The notes beneath the pieces were generated by a model, which saw only the letters and a program-made list of their open reading frames with translations, did no database searches and was not told where the DNA came from. This document shows positions 21,476 to 33,437 of a stretch of 64,000 bases of DNA, in pieces; positions within the stretch are counted from its first letter, which is position 1; each line of letters opens with the position of its first letter. The translations under genes were made by a program, and so were the position numbers. Origin of the DNA: Laccaria trichodermophora (lineage: Eukaryota > Basidiomycota > Agaricomycetes > Agaricales > Hydnangiaceae); assembly GCA_018417955.1 (NCBI GenBank), contig JACTVC010000001.1, positions 2,480,001 to 2,544,000 of the forward strand. The letters run 5' to 3'.

Positions 21476-24400
21476 ATGTCAAATATCCATAATCTTGTGG
21501 AGGAGCTGGAGTCCAGCCAACCTCAACGGCCCAAGCAAGAGTCAGAGGAGGACCCGTCCATTCCTGGCGCGTTTCCGACTGAGAGAGTACCTTTACCGCC
21601 TGGTCGGTATTTTTTGTCTTTAGAGTTACGTCGACGCTGACCCCGTTTGGTAGCGAGGACGGACACAGAGATAATTAGTCCACCTGTCATTTCGAAGGAT
21701 TATGGGGCCTCTAAGGAGGACAAGTCCAAGTCTGAGGGTTCTTACTATTTATCTAATATTGAATTTTATTTATACTCACGATTGATGCAGCGTCTTCGCC
21801 AACAACATCTAATCCATTCTTCTTCACCAGCCATTGCAGCCAACCCTTTATGAGCAGGACCACCAGAAGGCATACTCTAAGCCTTGACGTGCCTCCGCCA
21901 GGACGCCGTCTTTCTACGTCATACGGTGATCCACCAACCAGGCCTACCCTCGAGAGTATGTCTTCATCACCTCCAAAGCCAACTCGTCCTATCCCACCTC
22001 TGCCGGAACAACCGCCTTCTCAGGTGCATCCTCTGCCATCCCTTCAAGAGCAACAGCCCAAGCATGTCACCATTTTGCAACAGTCTCCTCAAGCCCAACA
22101 GGTGCAACCGTCTCCTCACCTGCAAGAACAGGTTCAACCTCAAGATACTCAGAGTCAGCCGAGTATCCCAGGCCGCCATCATCACGGTCACATTCCCGAC
22201 CATGAGCTCTGGCCTGGAACACATCATATTAATATGCCGTCGACGGAGGTGCCATCTGGCTCTTTGGGCGGTGTAGGCGTTGGATCTCTTCCAGGGCAAA
22301 ACACCGAAGAGGCTGTCGCGCTTTTGCCTGAGGAGCGCAAACTTGAGACCACTGGGGAAGAAAAAATTACGCATCATGGGCACCGACACCATCATACTCA
22401 TCATATTCCAGATCATGAACTCTGGCCCGGCGCTCACCATATAGACATGCCATCATCAGAAAAGCCTTCTGGCTCTCTCGGTGGCGTTGGTGTCGGCTCT
22501 CTTCCTGGGGATAAGAATGAAGAAGGTGTAGCGCTTTTGCCAGAGGAACGCCAACCTGAGGGGGAATCTCAGAAAGCGCACACTAGTCATGGTTTCGGTC
22601 ACCACCATCACGGACATCACCACATTCCTGACCACGAACTTTGGCCTGGAACGAGCCATCATGTCGATATGCCCTCCACTGAGGTTCCATCTGGCTCTCT
22701 AGGCGGCGTGGGTGTCGGTTCCTTGCCAGGTAAAAAGACTGAAGAAGGTGTGGCGCTCTTGCCAGACGAGCGTGAGCAAGAGCATATTCACCCCCATCGT
22801 AGAGGACACGGGCACGGACATCGGCACGCTCATATCCCTGATCATGAACTCTGGCCGGGTGTAAGCCATCATGTTGATATGCCATCTACTGAGCGACCCT
22901 CTGGGCCCTTGGGAGGTGTTGGTGTTGGTTCTTTGCCTGGGAATATGAGCGAAGAAGGTGTAGCGTTGTTACCTGACGAACGCGGCGAAGGCAAGAAACA
23001 TTTCGAGCATGGAGGTCATGGCCATCATGGACATGGACACATTCCTGACCATGAGTTGTGGCCAGGTAAGGTTCATCACGTCGACCTTCCGACAAAGGAG
23101 TTTCCCTCTGGATCTATAGGAGGTGTTGGGGTGGGCTCTTTACCTGGGTGGAATACCGAAGCTGGTGTTGCGCGGACGCCTGAAGAAAGGAAGCTTGAGC
23201 ACCTTCACCATGGACACATTCATCACCATGCGCATCAACACATCCCGGACCATGAATTATGGCCTGGCACACATCACGTCGACATGCCGTCGACCGAGCA
23301 TCCGTCGGGATCGTTAGGAGGGGTTGGAGTGGGATCGTTACCTGGGCGAAATACTGAAGAAGGCGTAGCTATAACTCCGGAAGAGAGGAAAATCGAGCAT
23401 ATCGAACCTCACGGACACGGACATGGCCACGTCCATACACACCATCGCATTCCGGACCACGAATTGTGGCCGGGTGGTCGCCACATCGATTTGCCTAGTA
23501 CGGAGCGTCCCTCTGGTAGTTTAGGAGGCGTTGGTGTGGGCTCCTTACCTGGGTCAAATAAGGAGGCGGGCGTTGCGAAGACACCTGAGGAACGAAGACT
23601 CGAACAAGCGATGCACCCTTGGGGCACAGGTACTGGACACCATCATCATCGCCATGCCCATATTCCCGACCATGAGCTCTGGCCAGGTGCAAACCGGCAT
23701 GTCGATATGCCAAGCACTGAACATCCCTCTGGGTCTTTAGGAGGTGTTGGCGTTGGGTCTCTTCCAGGGAACAACAATGAAGCCGGTGTAGCTATTCTTC
23801 CTGACGAACGTAAGGCGGAGCACTTGAGCTCGCAACACCATTTGCATATACACCACCATGGACACTCCGTTGGGCATCGTATTCCTGATCACGAATTATG
23901 GCCTGGCACGAACCATCATGTCGACATGCCTTCCACAGAGAAACCCTCGGGATCTCTCGGTGGAGTTGGGGTTGGCTCATTGCCGGGACCTACGGGAGAG
24001 GTTGGTGTCGCCCTCCTCCCAGATGAACGTCGCATGATGCCGGGCAAGCATCACAAGAATCATATCCCAGACCATGCGCTGTGGCCAGGCAAGAGTCATC
24101 ACATTGATATGCCAAGCAAAGAAAAGCCTTCTGGACCATTGGGGGGCGTCGGTGTTGGGTCCTTGCCTGGGGATATAACTGAAGAAGGCGTTGCACTTTT
24201 GCCTGATGAGAAGGTAGGGGGAGACATCACTATCGCCCTTGGAGGTGAGCTTTCATTTTTTCCTTCGAGCAATGACTACCACAAAATTTATTCTAGATGC
24301 CAAGATTGTCGCGGCTGCTCATGAAGCCACACCGGCATCTACGATTCGCGAGAAAGGTCCTCACTGCCCTGGGCTCCGTGAGGAACCTCTGACGATCTTC

Positions 24401-25609
24401 AACGCTGATGAAAAGGCCGAGTTATCTAGGGAGGAGGAGGAGGAGCGGTTGGATGCGCAAAGGAGGGGCGAAGAACGCTTGAAGATGATGGAAGACACTG
24501 TGCATAGGGTTGAGGAGGCGGCGTCTAATGTCTTCCATGAAGCGGCCACGGTTATGCATGAGGTAGAAGAGGTGGTAGAAGAGGTGGCCGAAGAAATTTA
24601 TCACGGCGCAGAAAGGGTCTTGCATGACGCCGGAGAAAAGGCTAAAGCATACGTTCCTGCATCCGTCGGTGCTTATCTGCGTAAGTCATGTAGCCAAATA
24701 CCTGTGACGCTTTGCTTAATCTGGATCCATATAGCTGGTCGAGACCGAGGTAAGACTGTAACGGGGCCAGGTGATGAACCTGTGGAAGAGGTTACAATCG
24801 CAGGAACGAGTATTCCTCTCTATCCTCGCGAGGAGTGGCATCTCAAGCCAACCTTACAATACAATGAGAGTGGACAACGTGTAGTGCTGAATGAACAGGG
24901 AGAAGAAGAGGTCGTAGAGGAGGAAGAGTCAGACGAGGAAGGCTGGGATGGGTATGGTGGTATGTCGTCGAAAGAAGGTAGGGGTAAGGTGGAGAAAGGT
25001 ATGGGATCGGAGCAGAGGGTTGAGACCGTAGGTGGCCGTCCCGGTGTCGAGGTCGGGTATGGCGGTGTGGAGTTCAGGAAGGAAGCAGGCGACCATGGCG
25101 TGTTACCTGGGTATCCGACGCCTCAGGGAATCAGAACCCTTGTTTCTGATCGCATGAGAGATGACAGGCTGCGAGCCATGCAGGGTACCGTCCTCTTATC
25201 GATGTTGTGGCAGGGAAACGACTGACCATACTATGTAGGCTTCTCCCCGTCGGCTTCCCCGTCTGAGTCGGGCACGAGCACTCGGGCTGTTCGTGGCTCT
25301 GTTTCCGACCTGGGGTCTGGGAGAAGCACACCAGCTGCTATGCTTGCTGAGCCGGAAGCGGCTGCGATTGGCGTTTATTCAGTCGCTGGTGAGATCCCCG
25401 ATGAGGACATTGCTTCAACGGAACCTTTACTAGGGCCGGAGAGGGCGGCAGAGGGAAAGGAAAAAGAGAAAGAAAAGGTACAGCAGACGAAGAAGTCAGC
25501 TGGCATTGGTATTCTTGGGACTCCCGTGACTGAAGAAGAGGTACAATTTTTCTTCTCTTTGCTTTCGCTGTTGACGGCCTTTTAGATCGGGAGAAGAGCC
25601 ATCAACTGA
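21476..25609 (+). CDS. His-rich protein with ten tandem IPDHELWPG / GGVGVGSLPG repeats
   Basis: Exons 21476..21602, 21654..21737, 21791..24244, 24297..24680, 24735..25184, 25239..25540, 25586..25609; 1274 residues. After a Pro/Gln-rich region come ten units of about 67 residues, each made of a His-rich spacer, IPDHELWPG, a histidine motif (HHVDMPSTE), PSGSLGGVGVGSLPG and EEGVALLPDER. The repeats are followed by a Glu-rich amphipathic helix (residues about 930-1010, EEVVEEVAEEIYHGAERVLHDAG) and an acidic C-terminal part. No signal peptide or membrane segment is visible. Short GVGSLPG...GVALLPDE motifs occur singly in other fungal proteins of unknown role. Metal binding through the histidines is possible but only inferred. 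The last exon (8 codons) is the least certain. Confidence 0.8.
22192..24213 (+). repeat. Ten-unit in-frame tandem repeat, about 200 bases per unit
   Basis: The units share IPDHELWPG and GGVGVGSLPG almost perfectly, differ in the His-rich spacer length, and use many synonymous codons. The tenth unit has IPDHALWPG. Confidence 0.95.
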
Positions 25610-26073
25610 ACGCTTGTCGTCATCGTCTCAAGTCCACTTCAAAAAAGAACCGTTGTATGATTTTGCATTTCCCTGCGCATCTGTATCGATTCGCAAATTT
25701 CTCTGAATCTCGCTGTTAGTCAATGTAACTGTAGTATCTTGAATATTGTATTTGTACGTACCTGTCTTCCAATACTGATGCAGTTCGTTGTCCTATCATA
25801 ATGCGGGAGGGATGAAAGCATCTTTCCAGCCTCCTTCCTCATTCCGTACGGGGGAACGGATCATTCAAGTTCGGAATTTATGTAAACACGTTCATATATC
25901 GTGAACCAAGGTACGACTTCACATATATCGGGTACGAGAGACTAGTAAACACGGTCTTTTCCGGCGGCCTCACTTGACCTGAACTCCTTCACGACTTCCG
26001 TCATTTCCTTTCATCTACTCTGGACTAGTAGACATTTATCCCATAATTGCTTGTTAACTAGTGATCTCAAGCT
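25610..26073. other. Intergenic, nothing recognised
   Basis: The 3' flank of the repeat protein and the promoter of the purine nucleoside phosphorylase gene; no coding signal seen. Confidence 0.5.
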
Positions 26074-27277
26074 ATGCAAGACCAACAGCCTATCGATTTT
26101 GCTCCTACTCTAGAGGCCATCATTTCGTTTTTGCCTCCCGACCTCCAAAGGCCCAACTTGGGGATCATATGTGGATCAGGCCTCAGTGGGCTTGCGGAAG
26201 ATTTCCGCCAAGTGGTAATAGTGCCATACGAGAACATTCCAGGCTTTGGGCATAGCTCAGGTCCATCGAGCAGGTTATCATTACCAGCATCCTCTGTGCT
26301 GATATTGAATGAGCAGTTCCTGGACACAAGAGTGCACTTGCCTTTGGCTTGCTCGGTCCCGGAGAGGGTGTACCGGTGGTTGCCATGCTTGGGAGGGTGA
26401 GTTCATTTCGCTAATGAGGTGTAGTTGTCGAGCTAAGGAGCTATCGTAGTTCCATCCTTATGAAGGTCACTCAATGTCTACTGTTATCTTTCCAGTACGC
26501 ATCATGGCCAAGCTTGGAATCAAGGATCTGATAAGTACGCGGAAACCTAGTCTTATACCAAGGATTCTGAAAGATTTTTGATCTGGCAGTCACGAATGCT
26601 GCTGGATCGCTAAATCCAAATATACCAGTTGGAACGAGCAAGTCTTTTCATTGACCCCCCAATCCAACTGGATAGCTCATTGTTGACACAGTCGTCGTCA
26701 TACAGGATCATATTGCCCTTCCGAATCTTACGGGGATGAACCCTCTGCTCGGACCGCAGATTTCCTCGGATGTTCCTCGTTTTTTACCTCTCTCCAACGC
26801 CTATTCGCCATCCCTTCGCCGCCTTGCTTTCCTTGCGGCGCATCAGCTGTCTCTAGATCGTAGCGCACTTGCAGAAGGCACGTACGCCTGGGTCAGTGGA
26901 CCCACGTACGAAACCCCCGCGGAGGGCAGGCTGCTTCGCAACGCCGGTGCAGACGTTGTTGGTATGAGTACCATCCCGGAGGTTCTCGCCGCGCGAGAGG
27001 CAGGTCTAAATGTTATGGTCTTGAGCTTGGTTACCAATTTTGTTGTGATACCCAACGAGTACAGAAGTATACGAGAAGAGGTTGAAGCTGAGGTTGGTTC
27101 TGCATCTTTATGTCGGTCATCTTCTTCCTGATAAAAGTCTTCACATAGCTATCAGGGAAGCCCATTGAGATACCTGTTGTGCAAACTGTTTCTCACGAGG
27201 AGGTACTACTCATCGGCAAGGAGAAAGCTACTGTCATGATGAAGTTGGTTGAGAAAGTCGTGGAACTCCTGCGTTGA
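26074..27277 (+). CDS. Purine nucleoside phosphorylase
   Basis: Exons 26074..26260, 26317..26396, 26450..26534, 26590..26637, 26692..27092, 27149..27277; 309 residues, typical for the trimeric PNP family. It splits inosine or guanosine with phosphate into base and ribose-1-phosphate in purine salvage. Motifs in order: GIICGSGLSGL (phosphate loop), VPGHKSALAFGLL, GRFHPYEGHS, VTNAAGSLNP, GTYAWVSGPTYETPAE, VGMSTIPEVLAAREAGL and VTNF. The catalytic Glu and Asn lie in PTYETPAE and VTNF. Intron 4 uses a GC donor (GCAAGT). No targeting signal is seen, so the enzyme is probably cytosolic. Confidence 0.95.
26638..26691 (+). other. GC-AG intron in the PNP gene
   Basis: Donor GCAAGT, the standard GC-donor consensus, acceptor ACACAG. 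It keeps IPVGT joined to IVVIQDH as in other PNPs. Confidence 0.85.
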
Positions 27278-27707
27278 AGACGAAACTTGCTTCTTTTTTA
27301 CCGACAACGGCCCGCGTTTGTGATGCAGAACCTACTGTGCACAACGTGGTCCGGTCGTGGGGTTCCCGAATCAAGGTCTTGTAAATTGGCGCCAAGTGGG
27401 TGCCAAGGTCCCCGTTAAACGGTTGAACAGCAATCATAAATTTGTAACAAGTAAACGTACAGCCTACAAAAGTTTTTCACCCTTTCTCTTTACCATTGGA
27501 TTTGATCAAGGACGTACCTCAACCTACCTCAACTTGACTTGACCTGTTAGAATTGAAGACCTTGCTGCCCTGCAGGTTGCCAAGTCCCAGAGATTGTTTA
27601 CGACTGTTGTCCAAGCTCATTGAGCAGGGACTCTCACACAAGGCAATTTTGCCAGAGGCCTTGGAGAATCGCTTGCCATCCCGTTCCTCCATGAGTTCTG
27701 GTTGACC

Positions 27708-29941
27708 ATGCCATACCAGGATTCATGCCATATCTCCGCCATTACCATGGAGGATCATCTCGGGATAGTGTACCTCATCGAGACCGCCCAACAATTCTGG
27801 TCCGGTGAGCCAGGCACCATACTTGACCTGATCAACCACTGACCTGCCCAACAGAGCTTGAGGATATACTGAAACTACCCAGTGACGATGCTCCGACACT
27901 CTCTTTGCTGGATTCTACGCTGAGGAGGTTTATTTCGCTATGTGCAACGTATCACGGTGTGTTGTTCCGTTCGGCGGGCTTTAGGCGGCGCTTCTCATCT
28001 CCGTCGTCTCTCAGAACAATATCTCCAGAGTCCCTTGCAACTGGAACATGCCTGTAACCTCTTGATTGAGTCCGAGCTCTTCCAATTTCACTCGGAACGG
28101 ATGTGCGAGATTATCGCCGAGGATGCTCGAAATGTGAGTGATCTTTGACAGGGGCTTGAAAATGGGAAAGTAAATTCAAACTGGTTGCAGACGACGGATC
28201 CTCATTCCCTGTTCCTATCATATCATGTTCTTTACTATCATGGTCATCGTCGCCCCGAGTTCTTTCGCCTCCACAAACGTTGGCAGCCTCTGATTCCTCT
28301 GCTCATGGACCACATCCTTGTGGGAATCGACCCAGATATTGATGATACATACGTCGGGACCGCGGGAGTTCGGGATTCCATGGCTGTGACAGTTCCTGTC
28401 CCAATTGAAGCGAAGCTGAGAAGCTTGGGTGTGAAGCTGCTGTACGAGGTCAGCCGGGTGCAAAAGCTTTCTGTTCAAGATTTACGTAAGACCCCGGTTT
28501 TCTGAACTCCTTCGACATAGATTGACCAATTTCCCCCAGGAATATTTGACGACTCATTCTTAGATTATTTATTCGATCTTGTCGAGGAAACCAGATACAT
28601 GCATGACGAGACGTTCAATTACTCCGTAATAAAGTTGATTGTGAGCGCATGAATTTGCCTGGAGTTTCTCATTCTGATTTTCCTTGAATTAGGCGGCACT
28701 TAACGAACAATTCATGGTGGCGATACTTCCAACTGATGGTTCGCAACAACAACCTTCTCCGATCTCTGGTACATCAGATGAACCCAAAAACCGCCTCATT
28801 CGTGTCCTCATGCGACGCCTTGGATCTAGCAAGACTTTTGGTGAAAACATGATATTCATGTTGAACCGTGCCAGTGAGCTTCATAATTACTTTGTTCCAA
28901 GGCATCCTTTGATTGTCTCGTTACAGAACGTACTCCAGAAGATCTGTGTATGCAGCTTCTTCTCCTCAAAATCCTCTATGTCCTTTTCACTACGAAGGGG
29001 ACATCAGAGTATTTTTACACGAACGATTTGTGTGTGTTGGTTGATGTCTTCCTGCGAGAACTGGTGGATCTGGATGAAGAGAGTGATTCGGTATGCGCGG
29101 CTCATCCACATGTCGAAGATTGCTGCTTATCATATAATTCTAGCTGAGGCATACGTACTTGCGAGTTCTTCATCCCCTCTTGACGAAAACGCAACTTCGG
29201 GACATTCCATACAAACGCTCACAGATCCTGGTCGCCCTTGAGTCGCTGATAAGAAATCATTGTATACGCGACGTTAACCCCACAACAAAACGCTTGGTCG
29301 ACCGTTGCCTCTCTGGCGATTGGTGTGTCCAGCTCAATGCACAGCGAGATAAAGATAGTGGGAGTGGGAGTCCAACTAGCGAGGCGTCGACTATCCTCAG
29401 CCCGCCCGGTCAGGAACCCGCTTCAATGGCTGCTGCACAATTCGAGGCAGGAAGACTCAGGTCGTTAAAATTCAGCAAGAGTGTTGAAAACCTGGGAGTA
29501 CGGTCTGAGCCAGCAAGGCAACCTCTACGTTCCCCTCTTGACCAAGCTCGCGTTCCAACCAACGGGAGTCATACCAGTCTGCCTGGACTTCCTTCGCCCT
29601 CCTCATCGAAACCAGCCCCGAATATGCCAAAACGTCGGACGGCAAGCACTACGTATGAGGATGCACCACATACTACCCGTCGTGCCTCTCATGACGAAGA
29701 TCATCATTCCCATCGACATCAACAGGCGTCATCGCAACCTCGTGCCATTAGTTCCTCTACGCCATTGAAGTCAGACGAACCTACTTTACAAGCTCAGGTT
29801 CGCAATCGAAGACCTCCACCTGCACCTCCAAAAAGACGGAAGCCTCCAGCCATTCCCCTGGGTCGTGGTGTTACGATGCAGACCATCAAATCTTCCGAGC
29901 CGAGCCCACTTTCGAAGGTCTTCCAGCCTATTTCTGGGTAA
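27708..29941 (+). CDS. Ldb17/SPIN90 family actin regulator
   Basis: Eight exons: 27708..27804, 27855..27956, 27985..28133, 28191..28485, 28540..28640, 28693..28873, 28927..29090, 29144..29941; 628 residues (an in-frame ATG at 27747 is an alternative start). The N-terminus [19 protein letters not shown] and the block [20 protein letters not shown] followed by [18 protein letters not shown] and [10 protein letters not shown] identify the SPIN90/Ldb17 leucine-rich domain (about residues 300-420). The tail is Ser/Pro-rich and ends with [17 protein letters not shown], a likely SH3 ligand. Yeast Ldb17 acts at cortical actin patches in endocytosis and promotes Arp2/3 activity. The 27957-27984 intron is only 28 bases, so that junction is the weakest point of the model. 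Confidence 0.85.
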
Positions 29942-30423
29942 CATCAGAACCGCGTCGCAGCTACGCGCCGAGCCATGGAATCATTTATTTTTAGGGCCTG
30001 GTAGCTTTCAAGTCACACTATTCTCTCTTTCGGCTTCCTTTCGTTTTCTGGACTGACACCCACGGTTTTCCCGCACACCCATCCTGTATCAATATCATCT
30101 CTATCGTCCTGGTAAGGTTTTTGTGTTCTTTGCATGCATATATTCCCGATGGCATTACTTTCTCGACAACTTGTATACCCTTCCGGTTATTGCAATTCGT
30201 GTATTTATCTGATATAGTTTGATCCTAAAGCTTCGAGCGTTCGATTAAATAATATCGCCTCAGAAGCGAAAGTGAATTACATTCTATCTACACAAAATTT
30301 ACGCGTTCTAGACCCTATTAGACACGCATTTCGATCACGCGTCTGCCTTCACATTGACCAAGTGCACATCTCTTTGACATCTCTCCTCTCAAACTGAAGC
30401 ATCGTCGCTGAAAGGGTGCTCAT
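29942..30423. other. Intergenic, nothing recognised
   Basis: About 480 bases with AT-rich stretches; probable 3' flank of the Ldb17 gene and promoter of the next gene. Confidence 0.5.
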
Positions 30424-32611
30424 ATGAGCGACTCCTGTCTTGCTGTAGATTCTCTCTATCAAGCTTGCAACATCCGGACGAAGGAAGGCTCTAAGTGGTG
30501 TCTGCGACATGACCAAGTGAGTGGCTTCATATAACTAACTATCATCCTGATGAACTTACGCGTCTTCTGTGTTCCTCAAGGAGCGGAAGAAGCTTTACGC
30601 TGGATACAAAGCGCACCATGCCGCCCTCGACACATTTCCTCACGAGCACTTGTGCCGTAATATCAAAAATGTCAAAGCATGCGCATCGTATGACACGATG
30701 AAGGCTTGGAGTCAGGCACTCCAGTGCAAATATCGACTTTTAAACCGGTAGAGTCTGTCTATCCCGATGCATTAACATCTGACGCTCATTTATCTGGTAG
30801 CTGCATCAATGCGCGTGCCTACTTCACAGAAAGATTCTTCGGGTATGCCATCGTCTGGAGTGTTTTGCCGTAAACTGAACTAACAAGTCCTTCCTTTTAC
30901 GACCAGCAATGATATGGTGCGTCCTCGTCGGATATATGCCATTCATTTTCCTCATTCACTGCTAGGATTTCGGACACAAGACCTTTTGGCATTATCTAAA
31001 AAAGCAACGAGCCGAGGTCGAAAGCATTCTTCAAGACGTAGAACGTCGTGCATATGAGTTACTTTTAGAGGCCCAGAACGCTACATGGGTTTTAGGACAT
31101 CAAATCGATCCTGACGGCCCAACAGCAGAAGATTGTCATGCGCATGGTGATGAAGAATCGCTGTCAAAGCCAGCGAGCAATTCGATGGGATCTCCTGAAC
31201 TAGAAGATCTGGAAGAAATTGAGGACCCATTGGACGTTGCCATCCGCGAGAAAAGACAGGAACTTTTGGAGAAGCTTTTGACGAGACTTGCACGTTATTG
31301 CGCCCCTTTCGTATCCAAGTACTACGAGGAACGGCTTGCGGTCATATGGGCATGTGTATGCCGCGCCGTTTATACCGAGCCTAGCCTAATGCTGGTGGCC
31401 CAAAACTACGAGAATGCTGCATCGATGCTGAAGGAGACAGACCTAGATCTTGCGACAGTCGAGAAACTTTGGGAGGCTGTCAAGCACCTCTATGTTCATG
31501 ACGTTCGAGCCGCAATTGATGACGTTCTTCATCCTATTAGAAACACAGGAGACTACGTGCTCGTCCTTGGTATTCGTGTATATCGGGAACTGAGCGGTGC
31601 GAGCCTTCCCTTTCACGCCTGGGGACATATGACTGCAGTTTTTCCTTGTTACTCGTGCGTTCGGAAGGTCAGTAAAACAGTAAGTTTTTTTATCCTTCCC
31701 TCTTGTGAGATCACTTATTGGCACCTCGTAGGTTGACGATATCGTCGCCCTTACTAGATATGCGCTCTTGACTGGGAGCAATCTGGCTCAATCGCAGATG
31801 AGATACCAATTCGAATATGATACGGCGCGCGCCTTAACGATCTGTGGTTTCATACCAAACGTCATAGAGGATTTTGGCCCTCGTTACTCAGTGCAAAAGG
31901 GAAACTGCTGCTTTCAACGCAACACACCACATTGGTCAGAGGTCAAGACAAACTACGTTATTTGTGTGGGCCTGTCATTGAATGACGAAAAATCACAACT
32001 ATTCGTTAACGCTTGTCTTCGTCATCCTGACTTGAAGATTCTTGCTCAAAAGGGTGTTGATGGGCGCATCATCAAGCCGAAGAAGCTATGTGGCTCGCGG
32101 ACCCGAGAAGCGTCGACACGCGCTGGTTTGAAGAACGCTCCGTGGGGAGATTCGAAGTTTTATAGTGATACTCTGTTGGAGGAGACCTGGCCTGTCGTTG
32201 GTTCCAGCCTAAAAATCCAAGACTGTTTTCAGCTCGCTATCCTTGACGAGGGGGATGGCACTATGGATGACTTCATTGACAAATTGATCAAGCTTTGGTA
32301 CCAAGTCTATGAAGTCGAAGATTTCAGAGGCCTTTTCAGTGGGATCGGGAATGTGTATCTGGATAATGGCGAACTCGAGTTAAACGAGCACTGGGAACCC
32401 ACCAAGTATCCGCTTGTGCCTAATGTCGAGACGGATATGTTGTGTTCGTATCAGCGTCTTTGGGGAAAGGAACCCAGTGAAGGGAAACTGGTGGACGACG
32501 AAATCGACAAAGCAATGTTGGTCCCTGAGAGGTGAGTCTTTTGTTACTTCTCTTCACGCTACCTCTTGTTCAGATATATCTTTCAGATTCGCAGCGAAGT
32601 ATAAGAGATGA
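30424..32611 (+). CDS. Unidentified 616-residue protein
   Basis: Exons 30424..30516, 30581..30747, 30801..30842, 30907..30916, 30966..31679, 31732..32531, 32587..32611. The exon at 30907 codes only three whole codons (10 bases), joining RFFG to NDM and DFGHKTFWHYL. I recognise no domain. Visible features: a Cys-containing N-terminus (DSLYQACNIRTKEGSKWCLRH), a coiled-coil-like stretch (KKQRAEVESILQDVERRAYE), an acidic linker, and a conserved-looking C-terminal half (DIVALTRYALLTG, GFIPNVIEDFGPRY, IRVYRELSGASLP). No signal peptide or membrane segment. A donor at 31667 (GTCAGT) is an in-frame alternative to 31680. Confidence 0.75.
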
Positions 32612-33437
32612 CATGTCCATGTTGAATCTAATTACATGCAGTTCTTAATGCGAATCTCACGTTGCCTGTCGACATGGTGAACACGGTTTCTTCACTCGAA
32701 GCTTGGATACGACGGTGCCTCTCATGCGGCCATCGTCCACGGTGCCAATAATTTTGTCACATGAGATGAGTCTTTTATCGCAACCCCAGGCTTCTTCGCA
32801 GGGGTGCAAGTATCGTGACGCCATCGAAGTACGACCATATCGATATTGGGCCCCATGCACTGCAGTCAGAGGAGATGTTCACAGTTCAAGCTCAAGCCCA
32901 TGACCGTTAACGGACAACAGGATGGCAGTCTCCGTCGCACATGCGCCATTGGGTGACAGTGGCGTTCTTTGTACATCCTGGGACGGGTTACTTATAACAC
33001 AATGAGAATCGAGCTTTTTGTTGTGGGAACAAAGCACAAGCTTAGGTCTTCCTGCCAAAATAGGAACCTTTTTCCCTGCTCTAATAGCTTCTAAAAGTTG
33101 TTGCAACTTGAAAACACATGTTTTGAAAGGAGTTGAGGGTGGTATGGAGACGGGTTCTAGTCCGTGCTAGACTGAAGAAGAATTTGAGCATGCGCAATTG
33201 CAAACATGTTTTGATACTTGGTAATCTGTGCACGGATGCTATGGGAACAAGGGTCGGCCGCCTAACACAAAGTAAAATAGTTCAGCAACTGCGCAGCGAC
33301 TCGCGAGGTCGACAGGACCACCGTACCCTTCTCACATACCCCTTCGCTCCTTGTTTTTGCCTTTTGCTCCTCTACCAGCTGGCCGGTATATTCGCTTTCC
33401 TTTACAGATTACGCAGGACGTCTACTAGAATAATCTA
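32612..33437. other. Promoter region of NoxA, with a protein-like minus-strand frame
   Basis: An 826-base gap. On the minus strand one frame from about 33220 to 32657 is broken only by a TAG near 33171 and a TGA at 32879-32881, both single C-to-T changes from sense codons. It could be a relict, but the evidence is weak. No other signal seen. Confidence 0.3.

Noticed and set aside
21967..24196. Several minus-strand and alternative-frame ORFs over the His-rich repeats
   Set aside because: They repeat with the same period as the real coding frame and are shadows of it.
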